From assembly GCF_000685355.1 (NCBI RefSeq), contig NZ_JHET01000013.1:1-64000 (forward strand): a stretch of 64,000 bases of DNA, written 5' to 3'. Both the position numbers and the translations under genes were made by a program. This stretch comes from Microbacterium sp. CH12i. GTDB taxonomy: Bacteria > Actinomycetota > Actinomycetes > Actinomycetales > Microbacteriaceae. The notes under the pieces are model-generated. The model was given only the letters and a program-made list of their open reading frames with translations. It made no database searches and was not told the DNA's origin. Each line of letters starts with the position of its first letter. Position 1 is the first letter of the stretch. Shown piece after piece: positions 1 to 7,806 of this stretch.

Positions 1-597
1 ACGCGGGCGCTCGGCACCACGGTCACTGTTGTACCGAGGACGCTCGCCGGCGCCGCCACGATCGTCACGGGCAGGGCGCTCATCCCGGTTGAACCGGGGG
101 CGCTCAGCACCACGATCGTTGTTGAAACGAGGGCGCTCAGCACCACGGTCATTGTTGAACCGAGCACCGTCGTTGCGGGGGCGCTCGTCGCGGTGGTGCG
201 GCGCCTCACGGCGACCAGACTCGGCGCGGCCGCGGATGCCACGAGCTTCGTCGCGACCGGCGCGCTCCTGTGCGCTCCAGCGGGTCTTGGATGCACCGCC
301 CTCTGCGTCGGCGGCACGGTAGCCGCGGTGGCCCTGGCTCTTGTTTCCTGGGCGGCTGTCGTAGCCGCGACCTGCAGCGGCAGCTGAACGCTGTCCGCCA
401 GCAGCCGGGCGTCCGGTAGAAGGACGGCCAGCACTCGGACGTCCAGCATCCGAACGCGAAGCATCCGAGCGACCGCCGCGACCACCCTCAGCAGGGCGAC
501 CTGCGTGACGGTCGTGGAACGACGTCTTCTTCGCGCCATAGCGCGGCTCGAAATTGCTCGAGGGTCGGCCACCCTGGGGCTTCTTGTTTTTAGGCAA
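1..597 (-). CDS. DEAD/DEAH-box RNA helicase, N-terminal extension only (runs off the window edge)
   Basis: A minus-strand reading frame is open from a TTG start at 597 to the window edge, giving 199 visible residues. The start is supported by AGAAGGA (complement of 604-610) six bases upstream. The protein begins MPKNKKPQGGRPSSNFEPRY, which I recognise as the opening of actinobacterial cold-shock-type DEAD/DEAH helicases. It continues as a basic, low-complexity tail rich in Arg, Gly, Asp and Ser, then runs into 11-residue units of the type ERPRFNNDRGA. The helicase core (Walker A, DEAD box) would lie beyond position 1 and is not seen. The family unwinds structured RNA in ribosome assembly and mRNA turnover, and such tails usually bind RNA. 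The assignment rests on the N-terminal signature alone; another RGG-rich RNA-binding protein is possible. Confidence 0.6.
   Translation of the reverse strand, partial: MPKNKKPQGGRPSSNFEPRYGAKKTSFHDRHAGRPAEGGRGGRSDASRSDAGRPSAGRPSTGRPAAGGQRSAAAAGRGYDSRPGNKSQGHRGYRAADAEGGASKTRWSAQERAGRDEARGIRGRAESGRREAPHHRDERPRNDGARFNNDRGAERPRFNNDRGAERPRFNRDERPARDDRGGAGERPRYNSDRGAERPR
8..166 (-). repeat. 33-bp in-frame coding repeat of the helicase tail
   Basis: Near-identical 33-bp units start at about 101 and 134, with a diverged copy at about 8 and degenerate units between. Each encodes an 11-residue unit ERPRFNNDRGA or a variant. The period is a multiple of three, so copy-number change would lengthen or shorten the basic tail without breaking the frame. 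Confidence 0.7.
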
Positions 598-882
598 GGT
601 AAATCCTTCTGTTTCTCTGCACGAGAACAGCACCAATGCGCATGCGCTTCCAACATCGGTCGCGTACCGGTGGGGCACCGCGACCTGCGGGGATCGTCTT
701 CAGGGACGAGGGCCATTCATGTGATGGTAAATGTGCGTCGAATGACGCTCACCATCGGCCCCTGGACTCACACTGAGACGAAAACTTCCGCATCCTTCGC
801 CAAGCGAAGCGACACGGCTGTCCGAAGCCGACTGCGCAAGTCTACCCGACGCGTCTGAGAAAGACCCCCGTACGATGGCGGA
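598..882. other. Divergent intergenic region with no gene seen
   Basis: These 285 bases separate two outward-reading genes and must hold both promoters. The reading frames crossing it have no recognisable protein. A perfect 10-bp palindrome GCGCATGCGC lies at 638-647, upstream of the helicase gene. No confident -35/-10 pair, riboswitch or tRNA was found. Confidence 0.5.
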
Positions 883-1779
883 GTGAGCTCGCAAACACCC
901 ACCGGCATCCAGATCCACCTTCAGCGCGGCGCCGTCTCGGCGCAGGTCGCTCAGGTCGGAGCATCCCTCCGCGGCCTCGCGGTTGGCAATGTCGACCTCG
1001 TCGCGCGTTACCCGGAGGACGTTCCCACGCCGTCGTGCTCGGGCGTCGTGCTCGTGCCGTGGCCGAACCGCGTGCGCGACGGCGCCTGGGATGACAACGG
1101 CACCACCCAGCAGCTCGCAATCTCCGAGCCGAAGCTGAACAACGCCAGCCATGGGCTGTTGCGTTTCACCGCCTATGAAATCGAGCAGACGGACGCGACC
1201 GCCACCCTGCGAGCGATAATCCACCCGCAGACCGGCTACCCCTACGAAATCGGCACCTCCGTCACGTACGCGCTGACGGATGCCGGCATCCAGATCACTC
1301 ACACGCTGACGAACCGATCGGATGCCGCGGCACCGGTCGCCCTCGGAACGCACCCGTTCATGACAATCGGCGATGTCGATCCGCACGACCTGGTGCTCAC
1401 GGTCCCTGCTCAGACCCAGTTCGAGACCGACGAACGGATGCTGCCTACCGGCACGTCCGCAGCACCGGAGGCCCTCCGGGAAGGTGTGCGCCTCGGTGAC
1501 ATCACGCTCGACACCGGCTTCACCGATTTGAGCCGCGACGCCGACGGCAAGGTGCGCCACTCGCTCGACGCACCAGACGGTCGCCGCGTCACTCTATGGC
1601 AGGGCGAGGGTTTCGACTTCGTGCAGGTCTACACCAGCACCGGGTACCCGGATCAGCCGCTCGCGGTCGCCATCGAGCCGATGACCGCTCCGGCCGACGC
1701 GCTGAACAGCGGTCTCGGCATCCGTCGCCTGGCGCCGGGCGAGACGTGGAACCTCAGCTGGGGCATCGAACTCAGCTGA
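883..1779 (+). CDS. Aldose 1-epimerase family protein (galactose-mutarotase fold)
   Basis: The 298-residue protein from a GTG start is a normal length for the family. It has the family landmarks in order: an early substrate-binding HGLLRF (about residue 87), a second histidine in THPFM (about 160) and a glutamate in AIEPMTAPADALN near residue 265, matching the His/His/Glu arrangement of mutarotases. These enzymes interconvert alpha and beta anomers of aldohexoses in the cytoplasm. There is no signal peptide or membrane segment. It is divergent from the helicase and convergent with the RND gene (14 bp between stops), so it is probably transcribed alone. The exact sugar cannot be read from sequence; some members act on phosphorylated sugars. 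Confidence 0.85.
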   Translation: MSSQTPTGIQIHLQRGAVSAQVAQVGASLRGLAVGNVDLVARYPEDVPTPSCSGVVLVPWPNRVRDGAWDDNGTTQQLAISEPKLNNASHGLLRFTAYEIEQTDATATLRAIIHPQTGYPYEIGTSVTYALTDAGIQITHTLTNRSDAAAPVALGTHPFMTIGDVDPHDLVLTVPAQTQFETDERMLPTGTSAAPEALREGVRLGDITLDTGFTDLSRDADGKVRHSLDAPDGRRVTLWQGEGFDFVQVYTSTGYPDQPLAVAIEPMTAPADALNSGLGIRRLAPGETWNLSWGIELS

Positions 1780-1792
1780 GGCCGCCGCGCAC

Positions 1793-4700
1793 TCAGACCG
1801 TCGGCGCCTGCTGGTCGCGCAACTCACGGCGCGTCAGCTGGTGAGCGGGCGCTGGCGTCTCGGGGCCAGGCTCGCTATCCACCGACGAAGCCGATGCATG
1901 CGGCCCAGCCTTGCGCGCATGACGCCGCTCTCTGGCACCCTCGACGAGGTTGTAGAGCGTCGGCAGCACGATCAGCGTCAGCACAGTCGACGACACCAGA
2001 CCACCGATCACGACGATCGCCAGCGGCTGCGAGATGAATCCGCCGTGTCCGGTGATGCCGAGCGCCATCGGTGTCAGCGCGAAGATCGTCGCCAGTGCCG
2101 TCATGAGGATCGGCCGCAGACGTTTCTCACCACCGGCGAGGACGGCATCCTGGGTCGACAGTCCCTTCTCGCGATACTGGTTCACGAGGTCGACGAGCAC
2201 GATCGCGTTCGTCACAACGATACCGATAAGCATCAGGACACCGATGAGCGAGGCGACGCCGAGCGGAACGCCCGTGATGATCTGCAGCAGAATCGCACCG
2301 GTGGCCGCGAACGGCACCGACACGAGCAGCAGCAGCGGCTGGCGCAGCGACTTGAACGCCGCAACCATCACGACATAGACGATCAGGATCGCCGCGAGCA
2401 TGGCGAGTCCGAGCTGCGAGAACGAGTCGGCCTGCTGCGAAGCGACACCGCCGACCTCAGCACTGGTCCCGTCCGGAAGCTTCACGGCCTCGAGGGCGGC
2501 CGTGACCGACGCCGTCGCCACCGCGAGGTTGTCGGATGCCGGGGGAATCGTCACCGTCGCCGTCCGGCGCCCCTGCTCGGTGGTGATCGAGGTCGGGCCC
2601 TGACGCTCTTCGACGGTGGCAATGTCCTGCAGCGCCACCATTCCGAGTGCGCTCGGAATCATCATCGTGCGCAGCGCCTCGACGGTCGCGGGCGGCTCAT
2701 TCGCAGCGATGTAGACGGTCAGTGCGGTGTCGTTGAGTTCAATCGTTCCGGCCTGCTGCGGGCGCATGGTGCCAGACACCAGGGTGCCGACGGCAACTTC
2801 AGACAGGCCACGATCTGCCGCGGCCTGGCGGTCTACGACCACAGCGATATACGGCAGGGATGCCGCAAGGTTGTCAGTGACCGCGCCGATGCCCTCGCGC
2901 CCGTCGAGCTCCGCGGTAACGGCTTTGGTCGCGCTGGCGAGCGCGTCGCTGTTCGGCGCGGTGATGTTCACGGCGATGTCGCTCGAGCCGAAGCCCGCTG
3001 CGGCGTTGACGCCAATCTCGCCGACGTCTTTGAGGTCGGCGACGGCATCCAGAACGTCGGCCCGAAGCTTCTCCTGGTCGACGTCAGCCGACGTCATGAT
3101 CGAATACGTCACGCCGCGCCGCCGGAGAATGCGTCCCTGAGTGCGGAGCCGCTCGAGCCGATCGACAGCTGCACGTTTTTCGATGCCCTTGATGCCCTTG
3201 AGCGCCTTTTCGACGACAGCTGCCGCGGCATCCTGCGTCTCGAGGCTCGCGGTCGGGCCGAGGTCTTGTGTGACGGTCATCGTGTTCTGACCGGTGTCGC
3301 TCAAGAAGTTGATCTTCATCAGCGGGGCTGCAGCGAGAGTGGCGCCGAGCACCACAATCGCGATGATCACCGTGGCGCCAGAATGCTTGAGCGTCCACGT
3401 GAGAATCGGGCGGTACCTGCGCTGCAGAGCGGTGGGCGGGGCATCCGGGTGCTCGGGATCGATGACGTTGCCGTTCTCGTCGAGCAGCTCCTTGCCCGGC
3501 CTCAAGAACCAGTAAGCAAGCACCGGCACGATCGTGAGCGAGACCAGGAGCGACGCCACCATCGCGATCGTCACCGTCATCGCGAACGGCCGGAACAGCT
3601 CGCCCACCATGTCGCCGACGAACACGATCGGCAGGAACACCGCGACCGTCGTGATCGTGGATGCCGTGACGGCCGACGCGACCTCGCGCACGGCGAGACG
3701 GATGGCATCACCCTTGTCTGCGTCTCCTACGTAGTGCCGCTTGATGTTCTCGATGACGACGATGGAGTCGTCGACAACACGTCCGATCGCGATCGTCAGG
3801 GCGCCGAGCGTGAGGATATTCAGCGAGTAGCCGAACGCCTGCAGCCCGATGAACGTGATGAGCACGCTGGTCGGGATCGAGATCGCGGTCACCAGTGTCG
3901 AACGGATCGACATGAGGAACACCAGGATGACGATCACCGCGAACACGAGACCGAGCAGTCCCTCGGTGGCGAGCGTGTCGATCGACTGCACGATGAACGG
4001 CGCCTGATCGAAGACCACGGTGAACTTGGCATCCGGGAACGAGGTCGACAGTTCGTCGATCGCAGCGGTCACACCGTTCGAGACCTCGACGGTGTTCGCC
4101 GAAGGAAGCTTGGTGACCGAGATCGAGAGGGCGTCCTCGCCATTTACACGCGAAATCGATGAGGTGGGGTCCGACCCCAGCGCGACAGTCGCGACGTCGG
4201 CGATCGTGACCCCCGCGCCGACGAGGGGCAACGCCGCGATCTCGTCGACGGAGGTGATCTTCGCACCGGTCTGCACGGTCAGCGTCTCACCGTTCTCGGT
4301 GATGTCACCGCCGGGGAAGAGCGTGCCGTTCTGCTGCAGTGCGTCGCGGATCGCCTGGCTGCTGACACCCGCAGCGGCCAGCTTTGCGTTGTCGGGGGTG
4401 ATGGTAATTCGTTGCCCGATACCGCCGACGATCTGCGCGGCGTTCACACCCTTGACGTCTTCGATCTTCGGGATCGCAACGTTCTCGAGGTCAGCCTGGG
4501 CTGTCTCGGCATTGTCGAATCCGGTCACCGCGATCTGAATCACCGGGAAGTCATCGATCGACACCGACAGCACCTGCGGTGTCACATCGGCGGGCAGTGT
4601 CGAGGAGATGCGGTTGATCGCCTGCTGCATCTTCTGCTCGGCCGTCGCGAGGTTCTCGCCGTAAGCGAAGGTTGCCTGGATGATCGAGGCATTGGTCGTG

Positions 4701-4954
4701 CTCGTGGCGCTGGTGGACTCCAGCCCCGGCACACCCTGAATCGCCTTCTCGATCGGGGTCGAAACGTCGTTCTCAACGACCTCCGGGGAGGCGCCAGGGT
4801 ACGTCGTCATGACGACGAGCGCTGGCAGCTCGAGCGAGGGAATGAGCTCCTGCTTGAGGTTCGTCAGAGCGAGCCCGCCGAACACGGCGGCGACGATCGT
4901 GATGAGGGCGATCAGCGCGCGATTGCGCAGGCTGAGAACGGCGAGGTTCGACAC
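1793..4954 (-). CDS. RND superfamily efflux transporter (HAE1/SwrC-like), with a compensated double indel
   Basis: From GTG at 4954 the protein has 1053 residues, typical of RND pumps; the frame stays open upstream but that part is not protein-like. It opens with an N-terminal membrane helix and GASPEVVENDVSTPIEKAI, characteristic of HAE1/SwrC proteins. The TM4 proton-relay motif GRVVDDSIVVIENI is intact, and two sets of six membrane helices flank large extracytoplasmic loops. In Gram-positives such pumps act without an outer-membrane partner and export lipopeptides, detergents or drugs; none can be specified. About 20 codons between roughly 3118 and 3176 read as nonsense (RLERLRTQGRILRRR). 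The alternative frame gives VQLSIGSSGSALRDAFSGG, so one inserted base in the A run near 3176-3180 is compensated by one lost base near 3117. Confidence 0.88.
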   Translation of the reverse strand: MSNLAVLSLRNRALIALITIVAAVFGGLALTNLKQELIPSLELPALVVMTTYPGASPEVVENDVSTPIEKAIQGVPGLESTSATSTTNASIIQATFAYGENLATAEQKMQQAINRISSTLPADVTPQVLSVSIDDFPVIQIAVTGFDNAETAQADLENVAIPKIEDVKGVNAAQIVGGIGQRITITPDNAKLAAAGVSSQAIRDALQQNGTLFPGGDITENGETLTVQTGAKITSVDEIAALPLVGAGVTIADVATVALGSDPTSSISRVNGEDALSISVTKLPSANTVEVSNGVTAAIDELSTSFPDAKFTVVFDQAPFIVQSIDTLATEGLLGLVFAVIVILVFLMSIRSTLVTAISIPTSVLITFIGLQAFGYSLNILTLGALTIAIGRVVDDSIVVIENIKRHYVGDADKGDAIRLAVREVASAVTASTITTVAVFLPIVFVGDMVGELFRPFAMTVTIAMVASLLVSLTIVPVLAYWFLRPGKELLDENGNVIDPEHPDAPPTALQRRYRPILTWTLKHSGATVIIAIVVLGATLAAAPLMKINFLSDTGQNTMTVTQDLGPTASLETQDAAAAVVEKALKGIKGIEKRAAVDRLERLRTQGRILRRRGVTYSIMTSADVDQEKLRADVLDAVADLKDVGEIGVNAAAGFGSSDIAVNITAPNSDALASATKAVTAELDGREGIGAVTDNLAASLPYIAVVVDRQAAADRGLSEVAVGTLVSGTMRPQQAGTIELNDTALTVYIAANEPPATVEALRTMMIPSALGMVALQDIATVEERQGPTSITTEQGRRTATVTIPPASDNLAVATASVTAALEAVKLPDGTSAEVGGVASQQADSFSQLGLAMLAAILIVYVVMVAAFKSLRQPLLLLVSVPFAATGAILLQIITGVPLGVASLIGVLMLIGIVVTNAIVLVDLVNQYREKGLSTQDAVLAGGEKRLRPILMTALATIFALTPMALGITGHGGFISQPLAIVVIGGLVSSTVLTLIVLPTLYNLVEGARERRHARKAGPHASASSVDSEPGPETPAPAHQLTRRELRDQQAPTV

Positions 4955-5060
4955 GGCAGGACACTCTCGATTTGCTGTTATGCGGTAGGGATGCGCGGCC
5001 AGTATTCCATAGGCGACATACAGGATGCTGTACGCGGGCGATACTGCGCTCGCCTGTGCA

Positions 5061-5417
5061 TCACAGCGAGCCGATCGCGATCCCGCCGAGGGCCGCGAGG
5101 ACGCACACTGCGAACGTCCCGAGCAGGTGCAGGACCCAGGCCGGCCGCTCCCCGTCCTTCCACAGCGCGAGAGCATCGAGCATCGCGGTGCTGAAGGTCG
5201 TGTAGCCGCCGAGCAGGCCTGCGCCCACGATGAACGCAACGTCCGGAAGGGATGCCGCAACAACTCCGAGTGCGAACGAACCGGTGATGTTCACGACGAC
5301 GATTCCCCACGGGAAGCGCCCCTTCGTCAGTGTCATGATCCCGATGTCGACGAGGTAGCGGAGTGCTGCTCCGATGCCGCCAGCAAGGGACGCGAGCAGA
5401 AAGATGAGCGGCGTCAT
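5061..5417 (-). CDS. crcB: Fluoride channel FluC/CrcB, second subunit
   Basis: The 118-residue protein starts at ATG 5417 in an ATGA overlap with the stop of the upstream crcB. It has four hydrophobic helices and the family motifs GGIGAALRY, FPWGIVVVNITG and GLLGGYTTFSTA; the last contains the Phe/Ser/Thr residues lining the fluoride pathway. FluC is a dual-topology dimer exporting F-; tandem divergent copies normally form the two orientations of a heterodimer. The frame continues about 36 codons upstream, but that N-terminus is arginine-rich and not family-like, so the overlapping ATG is preferred. Confidence 0.9.
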   Translation of the reverse strand: MTPLIFLLASLAGGIGAALRYLVDIGIMTLTKGRFPWGIVVVNITGSFALGVVAASLPDVAFIVGAGLLGGYTTFSTAMLDALALWKDGERPAWVLHLLGTFAVCVLAALGGIAIGSL

Positions 5418-5803
5418 CGGGCGCCACCCGGTCTTCCGATGCGCAGCCCTGCGAAGGCTGCACAAATGCCGAGCACAAGCGTGGCGAGCGCGTAGGCGCC
5501 GGCGAGCAACGGAGCGTCCGCCCACAACTGGATAGTGCCGACAGCAAACGCACTGTAGGTGGTGAACCCCCCGAGGATGCCCGTACCGAGAAACACTCGC
5601 AGATCCGCACCCCGATCCCCGAGTCTGTCGAAGGGTCGAGCAGCGAGCACTCCGATGAGCAGCGCCCCGATGATGTTCACCGCGAACGTCGCAGTGGGGA
5701 AGATGCCGGCATCCGGAATCAGAAAACTCAGGCTCAGTCGGAATGCCGTGCCGATCACGCCGCCCGCGAAGACGAGAAGCAGACGCCGGAGAGTCACGCG
5801 CAC
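5414..5803 (-). CDS. crcB: Fluoride channel FluC/CrcB, first subunit
   Basis: The 129-residue protein starts at GTG 5803, with an in-frame GTG two codons later as an alternative. It carries the CrcB motifs GGVIGTAFRLSL, FPTATFAVNIIGALLIG and GILGGFTTYSAF on four membrane helices. The four-base overlap with the next gene means translational coupling and equal amounts of both subunits, as expected for a heterodimeric antiparallel fluoride channel. I looked for a fluoride (crcB) riboswitch in the roughly 100 bases upstream and saw no convincing one. No strong ribosome binding site precedes either GTG. Confidence 0.88.
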   Translation of the reverse strand: MRVTLRRLLLVFAGGVIGTAFRLSLSFLIPDAGIFPTATFAVNIIGALLIGVLAARPFDRLGDRGADLRVFLGTGILGGFTTYSAFAVGTIQLWADAPLLAGAYALATLVLGICAAFAGLRIGRPGGAR

Positions 5804-5900
5804 CGCGTCACAGCGATCAGAACGACCAGTCCGAACGCGATCCGCCTCATGTTTTTCGACGCTATCAGAGAGGTACGACCCACCCGTCCGCGTTCAAGTA

Positions 5901-5943
5901 GCGCAAATGACCCGATCCGGGGCTGAGTTCGGGTCATTTGCGC
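5901..5943. repeat. Perfect 15-bp inverted repeat between merR and crcB
   Basis: Arms GCGCAAATGACCCGA (5901-5915) and its exact complement (5929-5943) flank a 13-base loop. It lies just past the end of the merR-like gene and upstream of crcB, both read leftward, with no T-tract on either side. The outer end reads TTCGAGTCGCGCAA on the minus strand, nearly the same as the ends of the repeat on the other side of the merR gene (6822-6881). It may act as a terminator or mRNA 3' end stabiliser. Confidence 0.75.
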
Positions 5944-5961
5944 GACTCGAACGGTGGCTGG

Positions 5962-6747
5962 TTACAGGTTCGCTTCCGCGTAGACCCGGAGTGCGTCGCG
6001 CACGAACTCCGGGCCGCGCGTGCCGCCGTCGGCCGTGGCGTAGTTGGCGCCGAAGCGCGGGTCTGCGACATACATCTCGCCGAGTCCGAGCACGTAACTC
6101 TTGACGTCACCGCCTCTGGATGCTGGCGTGCCAGGCACCGAGGTCAGCCACTCCACATAACGCCGCGCAACATCTTGCGCCGCCTCGGATGCCGGATCAA
6201 TTCCGCTCTCCGCGGCAGTGACCCAATCACGCCCAAGACCAGACACGCGCTGCTTCCACGCAGTGCGCTCGGCATCCGTCATGCCACGCCACCAAGCGTC
6301 GCCGCTGGCGTAGGCCTTCTTGCCCCAGCGCTGTTCGACCTCATCCTTGTACTGGGTGTGGTCGAAGCCGTCGAACATGTTCTCTGCCATGAGATCTTCT
6401 CCGTCTTTCAATGCCGTGATGGTGGATTCGACCGAAACGATCTGTCGCATCAGTCGGGTCTGCTCCTCGCGCAGGTAGGCGAGGTGGGCGGCGAGTGCGG
6501 ATGCTTCCTCTGCTGCCCCTGTCGACGCCGCAAGCACCTCGGCGATCTGCGGCAGCCCGAGTCCGAGTTCTCGAAGCAGCAGGATCCGTTGCAACCGCAC
6601 GAGCGCGCGCTCGTCATAGTGCCGGTAGCCGTTGTGCGCGATGCGCGATGGCTTCAGCAGCCCGATGTCGTCGTAGTGACGCAACGTCCTGCTGGTCGTG
6701 CCGGCGAGCCGCGCGATCTCTTGGATCGACCGGTCGCTTCGTTGCAT
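5962..6747 (-). CDS. MerR family regulator with C-terminal TipAS-like ligand-binding domain
   Basis: The start is ATG 6747, preceded by an excellent GGAAGGAGG; the longer reading frame has no such site. The 261-residue protein has a MerR winged helix at about residues 6-75 (IQEIARLAGTTSRTLRHYDD then GYRHYDE), a coiled-coil dimer helix to about 130 and a C-terminal half with LGEMYVADPRFGANY and FVRDAL. These are signatures of the TipAS domain, which in TipAL binds thiopeptide antibiotics. Such proteins activate promoters with over-long spacers. Its own promoter has exactly that architecture (see 6776-6806), so autoregulation is likely. There is no adjacent efflux gene in the same unit; crcB lies downstream beyond a hairpin. 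Confidence 0.9.
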   Translation of the reverse strand: MQRSDRSIQEIARLAGTTSRTLRHYDDIGLLKPSRIAHNGYRHYDERALVRLQRILLLRELGLGLPQIAEVLAASTGAAEEASALAAHLAYLREEQTRLMRQIVSVESTITALKDGEDLMAENMFDGFDHTQYKDEVEQRWGKKAYASGDAWWRGMTDAERTAWKQRVSGLGRDWVTAAESGIDPASEAAQDVARRYVEWLTSVPGTPASRGGDVKSYVLGLGEMYVADPRFGANYATADGGTRGPEFVRDALRVYAEANL

Positions 6748-6775
6748 GGCATCCTCCTTCCGTGGTCTTGCATCC

Positions 6776-6806
6776 ACGATAGAAGTTGACGCGACGTCAA
6801 TGTCAA
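6776..6806 (-). promoter_or_regulatory. MerR-type promoter with 19-bp spacer and central dyad
   Basis: On the minus strand TTGACA (complement of 6801-6806) and TATCGT (complement of 6776-6781) are separated by 19 bp, too long for normal sigma factor use and diagnostic of MerR-type activation. A perfect dyad TTGACGNNNCGTCAA (6786-6800) sits inside the spacer. It lies about 30-60 bp before the merR ATG, so the regulator probably controls its own gene. Confidence 0.85.
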
Positions 6807-6821
6807 GCGCCGAATTGCTCG

Positions 6822-6881
6822 CTTCGAATCGCGTAAGTTGCTGCATCCTGCGCGGAATAGAGCAACTTGCGCGATTCGAAG
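6822..6881. repeat. 21-bp inverted repeat upstream of merR
   Basis: Arms 6822-6842 and 6861-6881 pair at 20 of 21 positions around an 18-base loop. The outer ends read CTTCGAATCGCG. It lies between the divergent merR and DUF4097 promoters and shares its TTCGARTCGCGCAA end with the repeat at 5901-5943. Confidence 0.75.
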
Positions 6882-6902
6882 GACAGGGCGATAGGTAACT
6901 CG

Positions 6903-6939
6903 CGATATATCGTGTTATTGTGGTCGACGCGATATATCG
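6903..6939 (+). promoter_or_regulatory. Twin CGATATATCG operators before the DUF4097-padR operon
   Basis: The perfect palindrome CGATATATCG occurs at 6903-6912 and 6930-6939, 27 bp apart, ending 27 bp before the ATG of the DUF4097 gene. AT-rich dyads of this kind are typical of PadR-family targets. The downstream gene of this operon encodes a PadR regulator, so autorepression is the natural reading. A -10-like TATTGT at 6916-6921 lies between the two sites. The binding protein is inferred. Confidence 0.65.
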
Positions 6940-6966
6940 CGACTCAATAGACCAGGAGAGTGCCTA

Positions 6967-7806
6967 ATGACCGAGAAGTGGCTCATCGCCCCCGGCGAGG
7001 AACGCGTCATCGACATCGCCCAGGCGACCCGACTCAAGGTCGGTCTCGTCGGCGGACAGGTTGACGTCATCGCTCACGACGAACCCGGCATCCGCATCGA
7101 GGTGCACGGCGTCACGACCAAAGACCTGCGCATCGAGTGCAACGACAACGAGATCGAGATCGACCACCCGCAGTTGGGCTGGGACAACTTCCTTGAAGTG
7201 TTCCGCAACTTCGGATCCGGCGGTCCGCGCGCAGAGGTCAGCATCGCGGTACCCCGCAGCATTGCCCTCAACCTCGGCGTCGTCAGCGCTGGCGCTCTCA
7301 TCTCCGGGCTCACCAATGATGCACGCCTGAACACCGTCTCCGGCGACCTGATCGTCGACACTCACACGGGAGATCTGACCGTGAATTCAGTGTCGGGTGA
7401 CGTGCAGGTGCGGGGCCTCACCGGCTCCGCGAACGCGAACAGCGTCTCTGGCGACGTCGCGATCACCGGTTCAGTGCGCAAAGCAACGGTAGACACGGTC
7501 TCCGGCAGCATCTTGGTGGATGCCGCGGGCGCGGTGAACACCATCAACCTGAACACGGTCTCCGGCAACAGTACGATTCGCCTCGAGGAGACGCTCCCCG
7601 CCAACTACGTCGCACGCTCGCTGAGCGGACGCATGTTGATCGACGGTACAGACCGAGGAAATTCCGGTCCGACCAACTACACGGGCTCGACCGCGAGCTC
7701 GCCGGCTCGTTCGTTGTATGTGCGCTCCAACTCGGTCTCCGGAGACATCACTGTGCTCCGCCAGCCCATCATCACAGTCGCAGACGACGCGGAGTGGGAC
7801 TCATGA
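6967..7806 (+). CDS. DUF4097 (putative adhesin-like beta-helix) protein
   Basis: The 279-residue protein starts at ATG 6967 after AGGAGAG. From about residue 90 it consists of repeated strands with the pattern TVSGD/NSVSGD (for example NTVSGDLIV, NSVSGDVQV, NTVSGSILV, NTVSGNSTI), the hallmark of DUF4097 beta-helical domains. It has no signal peptide or membrane helix, so it is probably cytoplasmic. It overlaps the padR start by four bases (ATGA). DUF4097 genes often sit beside PadR regulators or two-component systems and may take part in envelope-stress sensing, but the function is not established. Confidence 0.8.
   Translation: MTEKWLIAPGEERVIDIAQATRLKVGLVGGQVDVIAHDEPGIRIEVHGVTTKDLRIECNDNEIEIDHPQLGWDNFLEVFRNFGSGGPRAEVSIAVPRSIALNLGVVSAGALISGLTNDARLNTVSGDLIVDTHTGDLTVNSVSGDVQVRGLTGSANANSVSGDVAITGSVRKATVDTVSGSILVDAAGAVNTINLNTVSGNSTIRLEETLPANYVARSLSGRMLIDGTDRGNSGPTNYTGSTASSPARSLYVRSNSVSGDITVLRQPIITVADDAEWDS

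Noticed and set aside
1841..4162. Long open frame on the plus strand opposite the RND gene
   Set aside because: It is rich in Arg, Asp and His with no domain, and mirrors the codon pattern of the RND gene on the other strand; a shadow of high-GC coding DNA.
4955..5263. Upstream extension of the RND gene frame
   Set aside because: The added residues are Arg/Ser/Cys-rich and lie over the crcB gene; the HAE1 homology begins at the GTG at 4954.
5804..5900. Fluoride riboswitch before crcB
   Set aside because: I looked for the conserved pseudoknot segments and saw only scattered short matches, not the full pattern.
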